A stretch of DNA of 64,000 bases from Streptomyces rubellomurinus (GCF_000961885.1 NZ_JZKH01000002.1:62001-126000), one strand, 5' to 3'. Positions 28,633 through 39,340 are shown, counted from the stretch's first letter. The notes: generated by a model not told the origin, from the sequence alone. Translations and numbers: made by a program.

Positions 28633-28666
28633 CGAGCCCGTCACCGTCCGGACGGTGACGGGCTCG
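28633..28666 (-). terminator. Perfect 34-bp palindrome, metF terminator
   Basis: Two 17-nt arms (CGAGCCCGTCACCGTCC and its complement) are directly joined, 34 bp after the metF stop. The right edge is followed by CGGGCTCGTGAA repeated, so alternative pairings exist. No T-run. Confidence 0.75.
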
Positions 28667-28700
28667 TGAACGGGCTCGTGAACGGGCACGAAGGCCCCGC

Positions 28701-29615
28701 TCAGCGCACGTGCAGGCCGAGGTTCTGGTAGATCTCCAGCGTCGCGGTGGAGTGGTTGAGCGTGATGAAGTGCAGGCCGGGCGCGCCCTCGGCGAGCAGC
28801 CGCTCGGCCATCGCGGTGGCGTGCTCCATGCCGACCGCCCGCAGCGCCGCCGGGTCGTCGATGGCCGCGCGCAGCCGGGCCTCCAGCTCGGCCGGGAAGG
28901 CCGAGCCGCTGAGCTGCGGGAAGCGCTCCAACTGCTTGGCGTTGGTGACCGGCATGATCTCCGGGATGATCGGCGCCTCGCAGCCGGCCGCCGCGACCCG
29001 GTCGCGCAGCCGCAGGTAGTCGTCGACCTCGAAGAACATCTGGGTGATGGCGTAGTCCGCGCCGGCCCGGATCTTCCCGACGAAGTGCCGGATGTCCTCG
29101 TCCCAGTCGGTGGAGCGCGGGTGCATGTTCGGCGAGGCGGCGACGCCCACGCAGAAGTCGCCGATCCCCTTGATCAGCTCGACCAGCTCGTACGCGTAGG
29201 TGACGCCCTCGGGGTGCCGGACCCACTCGCCCATCGGGTCGCCGGGCGGGTCGCCGCGGACGGCCAGGACGTTGCGCACGCCCTGGTCGGCGTACTGGCC
29301 GATGATGTTGCGCAGTTCGGCGATCGAGTGGTCCACGGCGGTCAGGTGGGCGACCGGGGTCAGCGTCGTCTCGGTGGCGATGCGGCCGACCATGTTGACG
29401 GTGCGCTCGCGCGAGGAGCCGCCGGCGCCGTACGTCATGCAGACGAAGTTCGGGTCGAGCGGTTCGAGGCGGCGGATGGCGTCCCAGAGCTTCTGCTCGC
29501 CCACCTCGGTGCGGGGCGGCATGAACTCGAACGAGAAGGACCGCTTGCCGGCCGCCAGCAGCTCGCGGACCGTCAGTGCGCGGTCCGTCCGGGTGGAAGC
29601 GATACCGAGTGCCAT
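28701..29615 (-). CDS. metF: 5,10-methylenetetrahydrofolate reductase MetF
   Basis: MetF reduces methylene-THF to methyl-THF for methionine synthesis. The 304-residue TIM-barrel flavoprotein shows [17 protein letters not shown] near residue 27, [26 protein letters not shown], and [20 protein letters not shown]. Length is normal for bacterial MetF. The ATG at 29615 is 6 nt after TAGCCT, with no ribosome site, which suggests a leaderless mRNA. It appears monocistronic and ends at the 34-bp palindrome. Confidence 0.96.
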   Translation of the reverse strand: MALGIASTRTDRALTVRELLAAGKRSFSFEFMPPRTEVGEQKLWDAIRRLEPLDPNFVCMTYGAGGSSRERTVNMVGRIATETTLTPVAHLTAVDHSIAELRNIIGQYADQGVRNVLAVRGDPPGDPMGEWVRHPEGVTYAYELVELIKGIGDFCVGVAASPNMHPRSTDWDEDIRHFVGKIRAGADYAITQMFFEVDDYLRLRDRVAAAGCEAPIIPEIMPVTNAKQLERFPQLSGSAFPAELEARLRAAIDDPAALRAVGMEHATAMAERLLAEGAPGLHFITLNHSTATLEIYQNLGLHVR

Positions 29616-29798
29616 GCTGACAGGCTATCGGCCGGGTTCGGGCGGCCGACAACCCGGTCCCACCTGGTGAGACGGTCGATGGGCGGTATTCCGGCTATGT
29701 CCGGCCATGGCCGGTACGGCCCCGGCGCCGGCTCGCACGGATGTTCCCAGCCGCCCCGCTACGCTTGCTGCACCCGAGTGAATCAGCGGAGCCCCATC

Positions 29799-30905
29799 GT
29801 GACCTCGTCCAGCAACCGGCCGGCCAACCCCATCGACGTGGAGGACGTCCGTACCCGCGTCAACGACGCCCTCGCCGGGTTCATGGACGGCCAGGCCGCG
29901 CTGCTCGACAAGATCTCGCCGCAGCTGGCGCCCGCCACCGAGGCGCTGCGCGACTTCCTGCTGGACGGCGGCAAGCGGCTGCGCCCCGCCTTCTGCTACT
30001 GGGGCTGGCGCGCCGCGGGCGGCCCGGCGGCCGGCGACGGGATCGCCCACGCGGCGGCCGCGCTGGAGCTGCTGCAGGCCAGCGCCCTGGTGCACGACGA
30101 CCTGATGGACCGCAGCGACACCCGCCGCGGCCTGCCCTCCGTGCACCGCCGCTTCGAGGCGCTGCACCGGGACAGCGGCTGGCGCGGCGACCGCGAGCAG
30201 TACGGCGCCTCGGCCGCGGTGCTGCTCGGCGACCTGCTGCTGATCTGGTGCGACGAGCTGTTCCTGCGCTCGGGCCTGGAGCCGGCCGCCGTGCTGGCCG
30301 CCAAGCCGGTGTTCGACCTGATGCGCACCGAGGTCATGGTCGGCCAGTACCTGGACGTGCTGGAGCCGGTGGCCGGCGACTCGGCCGACGACGGCGCGCT
30401 GGAGCGCGCGCAGACCGTGCTGCACTACAAGTCGGCGAAGTACACCATCGAGCGCCCCCTGCAGGTCGGCGCCCTGCTGGCCGGCGCCGGACCGGAGCTG
30501 GTCGAGGCGCTCGGCGCGTTCGGGCTGCCGCTGGGCGAGGCCTTCCAGCTGCGGGACGACCTGCTCGGCGTCTTCGGGGACCCGGCGGTCACCGGCAAGC
30601 CCGCCGGGGACGACCTGCGCGAGGGCAAGCGCACCCTGCTGGTCGCGCACGCGATGCGCGGCCTGTCGCCCGACGAGGCCCGGCACCTGGACCGCCGGCT
30701 CGGCGCGCCGGACCTGGCCGCGGCCGAGGTCGTCGAGCTGCGCGAGCTGGTCGCCCGCAGCGGCGCGCCCGAGCGCGTGGAGCAGCGGATCGCCGAACTG
30801 ATGCGGCACGCGCTGGCCGCGCTGGCGGCGGCGCCGCTGGCGGACGAGCGGGCCCGCGAGGTGCTGCTGGCGCTGGCCGAGGCCGCCACCGTCCGCAAGT
30901 ACTGA
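29799..30905 (+). CDS. Polyprenyl diphosphate synthase (trans-isoprenyl, GGPP-type)
   Basis: The 368-residue all-helical enzyme condenses IPP with allylic diphosphates. The first Asp-rich motif is LVHDDLMDRSD near residue 102, and the second is FQLRDDLLGVFGD near residue 253 with the lysine KPAGDDLREGKRT after it; LDGGKRLRPA is the substrate-binding motif. The product chain length cannot be set from sequence. GTG at 29799 with GCGGAG upstream; another in-frame GTG at 29778 is possible. It lies divergent from metF. Confidence 0.94.
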   Translation: MTSSSNRPANPIDVEDVRTRVNDALAGFMDGQAALLDKISPQLAPATEALRDFLLDGGKRLRPAFCYWGWRAAGGPAAGDGIAHAAAALELLQASALVHDDLMDRSDTRRGLPSVHRRFEALHRDSGWRGDREQYGASAAVLLGDLLLIWCDELFLRSGLEPAAVLAAKPVFDLMRTEVMVGQYLDVLEPVAGDSADDGALERAQTVLHYKSAKYTIERPLQVGALLAGAGPELVEALGAFGLPLGEAFQLRDDLLGVFGDPAVTGKPAGDDLREGKRTLLVAHAMRGLSPDEARHLDRRLGAPDLAAAEVVELRELVARSGAPERVEQRIAELMRHALAALAAAPLADERAREVLLALAEAATVRKY

Positions 30906-30960
30906 GTCCGTACGTACTGGAGTCCGTACGGGCGGACGGCGACGGCGCCCGGTCATTCGG

Positions 30961-31000
30961 CGTCGTTCGGCGTCGTTCGGCGTCGTTCGGCGTCGTTCGG
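30961..31000. repeat. Four perfect copies of a 10-bp tandem repeat
   Basis: CGTCGTTCGG occurs four times head to tail, with a decayed copy just before (CATTCGG). It fills the gap between the convergent polyprenyl synthase and thiE genes, ending one base before the thiE stop codon. Slippage-prone; no terminator hairpin replaces it. Confidence 0.95.
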
Positions 31001-31001
31001 C

Positions 31002-31652
31002 TCAGACCGCCGCGCGCACCCGGCGGGCGAGCTCGGCGGCGGCCGCCCGCGGGTCGTCCGCCGCGGTGATCGCCCGGACCACCACGATCCGGCGGGCGCC
31101 GGCCGCCAGCACCTCGTCGAGGTTGCCGAGGTCGATCCCGCCGATCGCGAACCACGGCCGGTCGGTGGGCTGCTTCGCGGCGTACCCGACCAGGCCGAGG
31201 CCCGGCGCGTGGCGGCCCGGCTTGGTCGGGGTCGGCCAGACCGGGCCGGTGCAGAAGTAGTCCACGCCCGGCTCGGCGATCGCCGCGTCCACCTCGGACT
31301 CGGCGTGGCAGGAGCGCCCGATCAGGACGTCCTCGCCGAGGATCGCCCGGGCGGCCGGCACCGGCAGGTCGTCCTGGCCCAGGTGCAGCACGTCCGGCCG
31401 GGCCGCGTGGGCGACGTCGGCGCGGTCGTTGACGGCCAGCAGCTTGCCGTGCCGGCGGCAGGCGTCGGCGAAGACCTCCAGCGCCGCCAGCTCCTGCTTC
31501 GCCTCCAGGCCCTTGTCGCGGAGCTGGACGATGTCCACCCCGCCGGCCAGCGCCTCGTCGAGGAAGTCGGCCAGGTCGCCCTGCGCGCGACGGGCGTCGG
31601 TGCACAGGTAGAGCCGGGCGTCCGCCAGGCGGGCGCGGCGGTCGGTCGTCAC
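31002..31652 (-). CDS. thiE: Thiamine-phosphate synthase ThiE
   Basis: ThiE joins HMP-PP and thiazole phosphate to thiamine phosphate. The 216-residue TIM barrel shows [21 protein letters not shown] near 46, [32 protein letters not shown] and [20 protein letters not shown], and ends with the phosphate site [12 protein letters not shown]. The start is GTG at 31652, overlapping the stop of the Rv2175c-like gene. It faces the thiO-thiS-thiG operon 2 kb away; there is no riboswitch on this side. Confidence 0.96.
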   Translation of the reverse strand: MTTDRRARLADARLYLCTDARRAQGDLADFLDEALAGGVDIVQLRDKGLEAKQELAALEVFADACRRHGKLLAVNDRADVAHAARPDVLHLGQDDLPVPAARAILGEDVLIGRSCHAESEVDAAIAEPGVDYFCTGPVWPTPTKPGRHAPGLGLVGYAAKQPTDRPWFAIGGIDLGNLDEVLAAGARRIVVVRAITAADDPRAAAAELARRVRAAV

Positions 31653-32014
31653 AGCGCCATGGCCTGGGCGCGGCGCTTGACCTCGGTCGCGCGGTTCTCC
31701 CACAGGGCCTGCACCGGGGTGCCGGGCAGCGACGCGTCCTCGGTGAACATCCACGCGATGATCTCGTCGTCGCTGAAGCCGCTGTCCCGCAGCACGGTCA
31801 GCAGGCCGACCAGGTGCTTGACCGGGCCGTCCTCGTCGATGAACGCCGCCGGGACCTGCAGCGACTTGTTGGGACCGCGGCGGACCGCGATCAGGTCACC
31901 CTTCTTGACCATGTTGCGGACCTCGGTGACCAGCACACCCCACCGCTCGGAGATGTCGGGCAGGTACAGCCACTCGGGGACCAGGGCGTCAGTCTTGGCA
32001 TCGATCTCACTCAC
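31649..32014 (-). CDS. Rv2175c-family DNA-binding protein
   Basis: The 121-residue protein matches the mycobacterial Rv2175c family, a winged-helix DNA-binding protein phosphorylated by PknL in M. tuberculosis. Visible are [33 protein letters not shown] (helix-turn-helix, residues 15-47) and [37 protein letters not shown] (C-terminal dimerisation part). GTG at 32014 by homology. The gene is translationally coupled to thiE; a PASTA kinase is encoded 3.7 kb downstream on the other strand. Confidence 0.93.
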   Translation of the reverse strand: MSEIDAKTDALVPEWLYLPDISERWGVLVTEVRNMVKKGDLIAVRRGPNKSLQVPAAFIDEDGPVKHLVGLLTVLRDSGFSDDEIIAWMFTEDASLPGTPVQALWENRATEVKRRAQAMAL

Positions 32015-32079
32015 GGCACCAGACTGCCACCTCCACGGGGCCCCGCGCACCAAGGGCCCGGTCACGGGCACCCGTGAGG

Positions 32080-33279
32080 TCAGCGCACCGCCGCCTTGAG
32101 CGGCACTTCCGGGTCGGCCGCGCGGGCCGGGTCCAGCGCCGTGCCGCGCTCGATCAGCTTCCGCCCCTGGGTGAGGTCGCGCGGCCGGTCCACGGTCAGC
32201 AGCGCGCTCGGCACGCCGTCGCGCAGCCAGAGCACCGCCCAGGAGGCGTCCTGCGGGCTGCCGCGCCACACCAGCCGGTCGCCCTCGGCGTGCCGGCCGG
32301 CGTACTGCACCATCCGCCCGAACTGCTCGGACCAGAAGTACGGCACCGGGTCGTACGCGGGCGCGTCCGCGCCGAGCACCGCGGCGGCGGCCGCCTCGCC
32401 GGACTGCAGGGCGTGGTCCCAGTGCTGGACGGCCAGCCGGCCGCCGGCCCGGGCCGAGGGGTAGCTGACGCAGTCCCCGACCGCGAGGACGCCGGGCAGG
32501 TTGGTGCGCAGCCGCCCGTCCACGACGACGGCGCCGGTCGCGTCCAGCTCGACGCCGGAGCCGGCCAGCCAGCCGGTCGCGGGCCGGGCGCCGATGCCGA
32601 CCACCACCTCGTCGGCGGCCAGGTGCGAGCCGTCCGCCAGCCGCACCGCGCCCGGCTCCACCGCCTCGACCCCGACGCCGCAGCGCAGCCCGATCCCGGC
32701 CTCCGCGTACCAGGCGGCCATCGCCGAGCCCACCTCGACCGGCAGCGCGCCCGGCAGCGGCGCCGGGCCGGCCTCCACCACGGTCACCTCGCAGCCGGCC
32801 TGCCGGGCGGCCGTCGCCACCTCGGCGCCGATCCAGCCCGCGCCGACCAGCACCAGCCGGCGGCCGGGGCGCAGCAGCGCGCGCAGCGCCAGGGCGTCGT
32901 CCAGGGTGTGCAGCAGGTGGGCCCGGTCGGCGCCGGGCAGGGCGCGGGGGACGGCGCCGGTGGCGATCACCAGCGCGTCGTACGTCAGCTCGCCGGCGTC
33001 GGTGTGCAGCACGCCGGGGGCCAGGCCGGTGGCACGGCGGCCGAGCAGCAGTTCGACGCCGAGCTCGTCGTAGTCGATGTCCAGGGTGGTGGCGTCGGCC
33101 TTGCCGAGGAGCACGTCCTTGGAGAGCGGCGGCCGGTCGTACGGCGCGCGCGGCTCCTCGCCGACCAGCACGATCCGCCCCCGCCAGCCGCCCTGCCGCA
33201 GCTTCAGGGCGCACTGCGCCCCGGCCAGCCCGGCTCCGACGACGACGACCACCTGGTCCGTTCCGCTCAGCTCTGCCAC
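32080..33279 (-). CDS. NAD(P)/FAD-dependent ferredoxin-reductase-like flavoprotein
   Basis: The roughly 399-residue pyridine nucleotide-disulphide oxidoreductase has the FAD loop VVVVGAGLAGAQCALKLR, PPLSKDVLLG, ATGAVPRALPGA, the NAD(P) loop LVLVGAGWIGAEVATAARQAG and VLAVGDCVSYPS. It resembles rubredoxin/ferredoxin reductases of the BphA4 type, with a C-terminal reductase domain. The start is either GTG 33279 or GTG 33288. I prefer 33279 because TACAGT (33292-33287) is exactly 7 nt upstream, as in a leaderless gene. It lies divergent to the thi operon. Confidence 0.92.
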   Translation of the reverse strand: MAELSGTDQVVVVVGAGLAGAQCALKLRQGGWRGRIVLVGEEPRAPYDRPPLSKDVLLGKADATTLDIDYDELGVELLLGRRATGLAPGVLHTDAGELTYDALVIATGAVPRALPGADRAHLLHTLDDALALRALLRPGRRLVLVGAGWIGAEVATAARQAGCEVTVVEAGPAPLPGALPVEVGSAMAAWYAEAGIGLRCGVGVEAVEPGAVRLADGSHLAADEVVVGIGARPATGWLAGSGVELDATGAVVVDGRLRTNLPGVLAVGDCVSYPSARAGGRLAVQHWDHALQSGEAAAAAVLGADAPAYDPVPYFWSEQFGRMVQYAGRHAEGDRLVWRGSPQDASWAVLWLRDGVPSALLTVDRPRDLTQGRKLIERGTALDPARAADPEVPLKAAVR

Positions 33280-33360
33280 GCCCGTCACTGTACTCAGGGC
33301 CCTTCACGGCCCCGCCGGCCGCCCTGCGTACGGCCCTTCGGCCGCACCGACCCCCGGCGT

Positions 33361-33366
33361 TAAGGT
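33361..33366 (+). promoter_or_regulatory. -10 hexamer of the thiO-thiS-thiG promoter
   Basis: TAAGGT lies just ahead of the TPP riboswitch, placing the expected transcription start at about 33373, the first bases of the riboswitch. Confidence 0.5.
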
Positions 33367-33372
33367 GGTGGC

Positions 33373-33464
33373 ACACACGGGAGCCCGGCGAACCGGGCTG
33401 AGAGGCGGGCTGGCACGGCCCGCGACCGTCCGAACCTGATCCGGGTCATACCGGCGAAGGGAGC
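33373..33464 (+). promoter_or_regulatory. TPP riboswitch (THI element)
   Basis: The conserved THI pieces appear in order: CACACGGGAGCCCGG, CTGAGAGG at about 33398-33405, CCGAACCTGATCCGGGTCAT and ACCGGCGAAGGGAG. It precedes the thiazole synthesis genes. The GGGAG of the last helix is also the nearest ribosome-site-like sequence to the TTG start at 33474, so thiamine diphosphate binding could block translation initiation directly. Confidence 0.96.
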
Positions 33465-33473
33465 AGAGCAGCT

Positions 33474-35664
<2,191 letters not shown>

Positions 35665-35687
35665 GGCTCCTGTCGGCCATGTCACAA

Positions 35688-35720
35688 GCCGGTCCCGGAG
35701 CGGTGTGCGCCGGGACCGGC
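35688..35720 (+). terminator. Hairpin after the thi operon
   Basis: GCCGGTCCCG, 13-nt loop, CGGGACCGGC: a perfect 10-bp stem 24 bp after thiG and just before the kinase promoter. Confidence 0.65.
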
Positions 35721-35736
35721 GGTCCGGGACCGCCAC

Positions 35737-35742
35737 TAGACT
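35737..35742 (+). promoter_or_regulatory. -10 hexamer for leaderless kinase mRNA
   Basis: TAGACT ends 7 nt before GTG 35750. There is no ribosome site ahead of GTG 35750 or ATG 35756, which favours a leaderless transcript starting at the GTG. Confidence 0.55.
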
Positions 35743-35749
35743 CCCCCGG

Positions 35750-37534
35750 GTGGACATGGCATCGCACGACCCGCTGACCGGTACCCTGCTCGACGGCCGG
35801 TACCGGGTCGAGCAGCGCATCGCGACCGGCGGGATGGCCACCGTCTACCGGGGCACCGACACCCGGCTCGACCGGGTCGTCGCGCTCAAGGTGATGCACC
35901 CGCAGTTGGCCGGCGACGAGGGGTTCACCGCCCGCTTCATCCGCGAGGCCAAGGCCGTCGCCCGGCTCACCCACCCCAACGTGGTCAACGTCTTCGACCA
36001 GGGCGCGGACGGCGGAAACGTTTTCCTCGCCATGGAGTACGTCCCCGGCCGCACCCTGCGCGACCTGCTGCGCGACCGCGGCGCGCTGTCGGTGCGGGCC
36101 GCGCTGGACGTCCTGGAGCCGGTGCTCGCCGCGCTCGGCGCCGCCCACCGGGCCGGGCTGGTGCACCGGGACGTCAAGCCGGAGAACGTGCTGATCACCG
36201 AGAGCGGTCTGGTCAAGGTCGCCGACTTCGGCCTGGTCCGGGTGCTGGGCAGCGCGGACGGCGCCCCCACCTCGGCCACCACCGCGACCGGCGCCACCGT
36301 CCTCGGCACCGTCTCCTACCTGGCCCCCGAGCAGATCCTCCCGGACGCGCCCACCGACCAGCGGGTCGACGTCTACGCGGCCGGCATCCTGCTGTACGAG
36401 ATGCTCACCGGCCGCCGCCCGCACACCGGCGACAACCCCGTCCAGGTCATGTACAAGCACCTGCACGAGGACGTCCCCGCCCCCTCGCTGGTCGCCCCCG
36501 CCGTCGCCCCGGCGCTGGACGCGATAGTGGCCGGCGCCTGCTCCCGCAGCCCCGAGGCCCGCCCGTACGACGCGGTCGAGCTGCTCGCCGCGCTGCAGCG
36601 GGTGCGCCGCGGCCTCACCCCGGCGGAGCTGGACGCCGAACCGCCCGCCTCCACCCGGCCCAGCCCGCGCTACCCGACCAGCGAGCCGACCTCGGTGATC
36701 CAGCCGCTGCCCCGGCCCGCCGACGCCCCGCCGACCGAGCGCACCAGCGTGCTGGACGTGCCGCCGGAGCTGATGGACCAGCTGCTCGCCGAGCCGCGCC
36801 CGTACGACGAGCCGGCCCCGGCCCGGGTGCGCCGGCCGGGCCGGCCGCGCCGCCTCCCCCGCAAGCCGCTGATCTGGGCCTCCGTGCTGACCGCGCTGGT
36901 GCTGGCGGTCGGCGGCGCCACGTACGGGCTGACCCAGGGCCTGTACGGGCCGGTGCCCGGCGTGCTCGGCAAGGACCGCGCCGAGGCGCAGCGCCTGCTC
37001 GACGACGAGGGCATGCACGGGAAGTTCGTCGAGGTGTACAGCGAGTCCGTGCCGGCCGGGCAGGTGATCTCCAGCGACCCCGGGGTGGGCACGCGCACCC
37101 GCCGCAGCGACACCGTGACGGTCACCGTCTCCAAGGGTCCCAAGCGGATCGCGGTGCCGGACCTCGTCGGCAAGCCCGCCGACCAGGCCGCCGCCGCGCT
37201 GACCGGCGTCCAGCTGACCAGGGGCACGGTCACCGAGACCTACAACGACGCCGTGGCCGAGGGCGCGGTGATCAGCAGCTCGCCGGCCGCCGGGCAGCAG
37301 CTGCCGGAGAACACCGCGGTGTCGCTGGTGGTGAGCAAGGGCATGGTGCCCGTCCCGGACGTGACCGGGATGAGCAAGGAGGACGCGCAGAAGGCGCTCC
37401 AGGCGGCCGGGTTCACGATGCAGACCAGCGGGGTGAACCTGTTCGGCACCGGCAAGGTGTCCGGCCAGTCCCCGGCGGCCGGCGAGCGGCGCCCGCAGCG
37501 GTCCGTCGTGACGGTCAACTTCCCGTTCATCTAG
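35750..37534 (+). CDS. Membrane Ser/Thr protein kinase with PASTA domains (PknB type)
   Basis: The 594-residue protein has a Hanks-type kinase domain (about 15-285) with the glycine loop IATGGMATVYRG, VALKVM, HRDVKPENVL, DFGLVR, and APEQ; a disordered linker; one membrane segment (LIWASVLTALVLAVGGATYGL, about 380-400); and three PASTA-like repeats outside, each starting with (V)P..G...(E/A)A. PASTA domains bind peptidoglycan fragments or lipid II, so it probably signals wall status. GTG 35750 fits the leaderless spacing; ATG 35756 is two codons later. Confidence 0.94.
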   Translation: MDMASHDPLTGTLLDGRYRVEQRIATGGMATVYRGTDTRLDRVVALKVMHPQLAGDEGFTARFIREAKAVARLTHPNVVNVFDQGADGGNVFLAMEYVPGRTLRDLLRDRGALSVRAALDVLEPVLAALGAAHRAGLVHRDVKPENVLITESGLVKVADFGLVRVLGSADGAPTSATTATGATVLGTVSYLAPEQILPDAPTDQRVDVYAAGILLYEMLTGRRPHTGDNPVQVMYKHLHEDVPAPSLVAPAVAPALDAIVAGACSRSPEARPYDAVELLAALQRVRRGLTPAELDAEPPASTRPSPRYPTSEPTSVIQPLPRPADAPPTERTSVLDVPPELMDQLLAEPRPYDEPAPARVRRPGRPRRLPRKPLIWASVLTALVLAVGGATYGLTQGLYGPVPGVLGKDRAEAQRLLDDEGMHGKFVEVYSESVPAGQVISSDPGVGTRTRRSDTVTVTVSKGPKRIAVPDLVGKPADQAAAALTGVQLTRGTVTETYNDAVAEGAVISSSPAAGQQLPENTAVSLVVSKGMVPVPDVTGMSKEDAQKALQAAGFTMQTSGVNLFGTGKVSGQSPAAGERRPQRSVVTVNFPFI

Positions 37535-37558
37535 AGCGGTTCGACAGAAGGACGCGGT

Positions 37559-38209
37559 TCAGCGCAGCGGCCCGTCCCCGGGCTCCTCCTGGTGGGAGTA
37601 GCGCTGCTGGCGCCACGGGTCGGCGAGGTTGTGGTAGCCGCGCTCCTCCCAGAAGCCGCGCCGGTCGGCCCGCATGTACTCGACCGCGCGGACCCACTTG
37701 GGGCCCTTCCAGGCGTACAGCCGGGGGACGACCAGCCGCACCGGGAAGCCGTGCTCGGCGGTCAGCGGCTCGCCGTTGCGGTGGGTGGCGAGCAGGGTGC
37801 GCTCGTCGGCGAAGTCCGCCAGCCGCAGGTTGGCGCTGTAGCCGTACTCGGCCCAGACCATCACGTGGGTGACGCCCGGCGCCGGGGGCGCGAGGTCGAG
37901 CAGGGCGGCGGCGGGCACGCCCGTCCACTCGTTGCCGAGCACGGAGAACTTGGTGACGCAGTGCAGGTCGGCGCGGACGGTGGTGCGGGGCAGGGCGTTG
38001 AAGGCGGCGAAGTCCCAGCTGTGCTTCTCGGCCGAGGCGGTGGCGCCGAACACCTGGAGGTCCCAGGTCAGCCGGTTGAACCGGGGGACGGGCCCGTAGT
38101 GCAGGGCGGGCCAGCCGCGCTGCACGCGCTGCCCCGGCGGGAGCTCGGCCTCGGCCTCGGGCCGGCCCGGGTCAGACGGCGGAATCGGTTCTTGCTCGGA
38201 CTGACCCAT
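37559..38209 (-). CDS. Sulfite-oxidase-like molybdopterin oxidoreductase
   Basis: The 216-residue protein is a single oxidoreductase molybdopterin-binding domain (PF00174) without heme or dimerisation domain. RADLHCVTKFSVLGNEWTGVPAAALLDL contains the molybdenum-ligating Cys near residue 96, followed by VMVWAEYGYSANLRLADF, LTAEHGFPVRLVVPRLYAWKGPKWV and HNLADPWRQQRYS. There is no signal peptide, so it is cytoplasmic. The substrate is unknown. ATG at 38209; it is convergent with the kinase gene, 24 bp apart. Confidence 0.93.
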   Translation of the reverse strand: MGQSEQEPIPPSDPGRPEAEAELPPGQRVQRGWPALHYGPVPRFNRLTWDLQVFGATASAEKHSWDFAAFNALPRTTVRADLHCVTKFSVLGNEWTGVPAAALLDLAPPAPGVTHVMVWAEYGYSANLRLADFADERTLLATHRNGEPLTAEHGFPVRLVVPRLYAWKGPKWVRAVEYMRADRRGFWEERGYHNLADPWRQQRYSHQEEPGDGPLR

Positions 38210-38345
38210 GGCTCCATGGTGACAGACGGCGGGCGGCGCCCCACGCGCGCCCCTTGGCGCCGGTTCGCGCCCCGCCCGTACGGGCCAACGGTCGATCGTC
38301 CACCCCTCCACTTCCGCACAAATCGGATATTCCGACACATGTCCT

Positions 38346-38363
38346 AGTGAGTGTGCACTTACT
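38346..38363. promoter_or_regulatory. Near-perfect inverted repeat upstream of bfr
   Basis: AGTGAGTG-TG-CACTTACT matches 7 of 8 positions between arms, 88 bp before the bfr start. A second AT-rich dyad TCGGA-TAT-TCCGA is at 38323-38335. These are candidate operators for bfr; they do not look like the iron box upstream of bfd. Confidence 0.45.
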
Positions 38364-38450
38364 GGAATTTCTTCCCATCGCGGTGCCAGGATGCCCAGCG
38401 CAGGCCCGACCGCCGGGCACCGCAGGACGTTTACGCAGGGAGGCACCGCC

Positions 38451-38930
38451 ATGCAGGGCGACCCGGAGGTCATCGAGTTCCTCAACGAGCAGCTCACCGC
38501 CGAGCTGACCGCCATCAACCAGTACTTCCTGCACGCCAAGATGCAGGAGAACTTCGGCTGGACGAAGCTCGCCAAGTACACCCGGCACGAGTCCTTCGAC
38601 GAGATGAAGCACGCCGAGACGCTCACCGACCGGATCCTGTTCCTGGAGGGCCTGCCCAACTACCAGCGGCTGTTCCACGTCCGGATCGGCCAGACGGTCA
38701 AGGAGATGTTCGAGGCGGACCGCCAGATCGAGGTCGAGGCGATCGACCGGCTCAAGCGCGGGATCGTGGTGATGCGGGCCAAGAACGACGTCACCTCGGC
38801 GAACATCTTCGAGGACATCCTGGCCGACGAGGAACACCACATCGACTACCTCGACACCCAGCTGGAACTGCTGGAGAAGCTCGGCGAGGCGCTCTACATC
38901 GCCCAGCTGATCGAGCAGCCGGAGTCCTGA
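38451..38930 (+). CDS. bfr: Bacterioferritin
   Basis: This heme-containing ferritin oxidises and stores iron in a 24-mer. The 159-residue protein has MQGDPEVIEFLNEQLTAELTAINQYF, the heme-ligand methionine in HAKMQENFGW (Met near residue 31 of this stretch, canonical position 52), ferroxidase ligands E18, E51, H54-type residues in ESFDEMKHAE, and ILADEEHHIDYL. ATG at 38451 with AGGGAGG upstream. It is convergent with the bfd-like gene, only 14 bp apart. Confidence 0.97.
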   Translation: MQGDPEVIEFLNEQLTAELTAINQYFLHAKMQENFGWTKLAKYTRHESFDEMKHAETLTDRILFLEGLPNYQRLFHVRIGQTVKEMFEADRQIEVEAIDRLKRGIVVMRAKNDVTSANIFEDILADEEHHIDYLDTQLELLEKLGEALYIAQLIEQPES

Positions 38931-38944
38931 GGCGGTCCTGAGGC

Positions 38945-39250
38945 TCAGGCCACCCGGAGCGGCAGCACGGGTGCCACGGCGATCGTGGCGGGAGCCGCCG
39001 GGGCCGGTGCGGGGTCGGCCGGCGCGGCCTCGGCCTCCGGATCGGCCAGGCCCAGCTTGGCCGCCAGCCGGGCGGTGGGGCAGGGCCGGGCGCCGTGCTC
39101 GCCGAGCAGCGCCTGGATCCGCCGGACGCAGGACCCGCAGTCGGTGCCGGCCTTGCAGCCCTTGGCTATCTGGCGGGGGGTGCTGGCACCCCCGTCGATC
39201 TCCTGCTTCACCCGGGCCTCGGTGACCGCATGGCACATGCACACGTACAT
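38945..39250 (-). CDS. Bacterioferritin-associated ferredoxin-like [2Fe-2S] protein
   Basis: The N-terminal half is a Bfd-type [2Fe-2S] domain: MYVCMCHAVTE gives Cys4 and Cys6, and GTDCGSCVRRIQ gives Cys38 and Cys41. Bfd delivers electrons to release iron from bacterioferritin. The C-terminal 45 residues are Ala/Pro-rich and not part of the fold. ATG at 39250. An iron box lies 37 bp upstream, so it is expected to be iron-repressed, which fits iron mobilisation from Bfr under starvation. Confidence 0.93.
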   Translation of the reverse strand: MYVCMCHAVTEARVKQEIDGGASTPRQIAKGCKAGTDCGSCVRRIQALLGEHGARPCPTARLAAKLGLADPEAEAAPADPAPAPAAPATIAVAPVLPLRVA

Positions 39251-39286
39251 CGCGGTCTCTCCCGGGGTGGAGCGGAGTGGATCTTG

Positions 39287-39304
39287 ACTAAGGCAAGCCT
39301 TAGT
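39287..39304. promoter_or_regulatory. Iron box (IdeR/DmdR1-type) upstream of bfd
   Basis: ACTAAGGCAAGCCTTAGT is a palindrome except at its two central bases and resembles the actinobacterial iron box (TTAGGTTAGGCTNACCTAA). It lies 37-54 bp upstream of the bfd start. TGAGCCTCACCTTA at 39309-39322 resembles a further half-site. Confidence 0.75.
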
Positions 39305-39340
39305 TCACTGAGCCTCACCTTACCTGGCGAACCGGGTACG

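Noticed and set aside
26041..30905. A carotenoid biosynthesis cluster (CrtI-like plus polyprenyl synthase)
   Set aside because: No phytoene synthase or cyclase is present, and the two genes are separated by metF and a membrane protein gene on the other strand; the proximity is probably just conserved core synteny.
30961..31000. The 10-bp tandem repeat as a CRISPR array or replication iteron
   Set aside because: Repeats are directly adjacent without spacers and there are no cas or replication genes nearby.
33290..33296. A GTACTCA half-site before the flavoprotein gene as a second MacR box
   Set aside because: Only one arm is present (the other side reads TCACT), so it does not fit the two-arm consensus.
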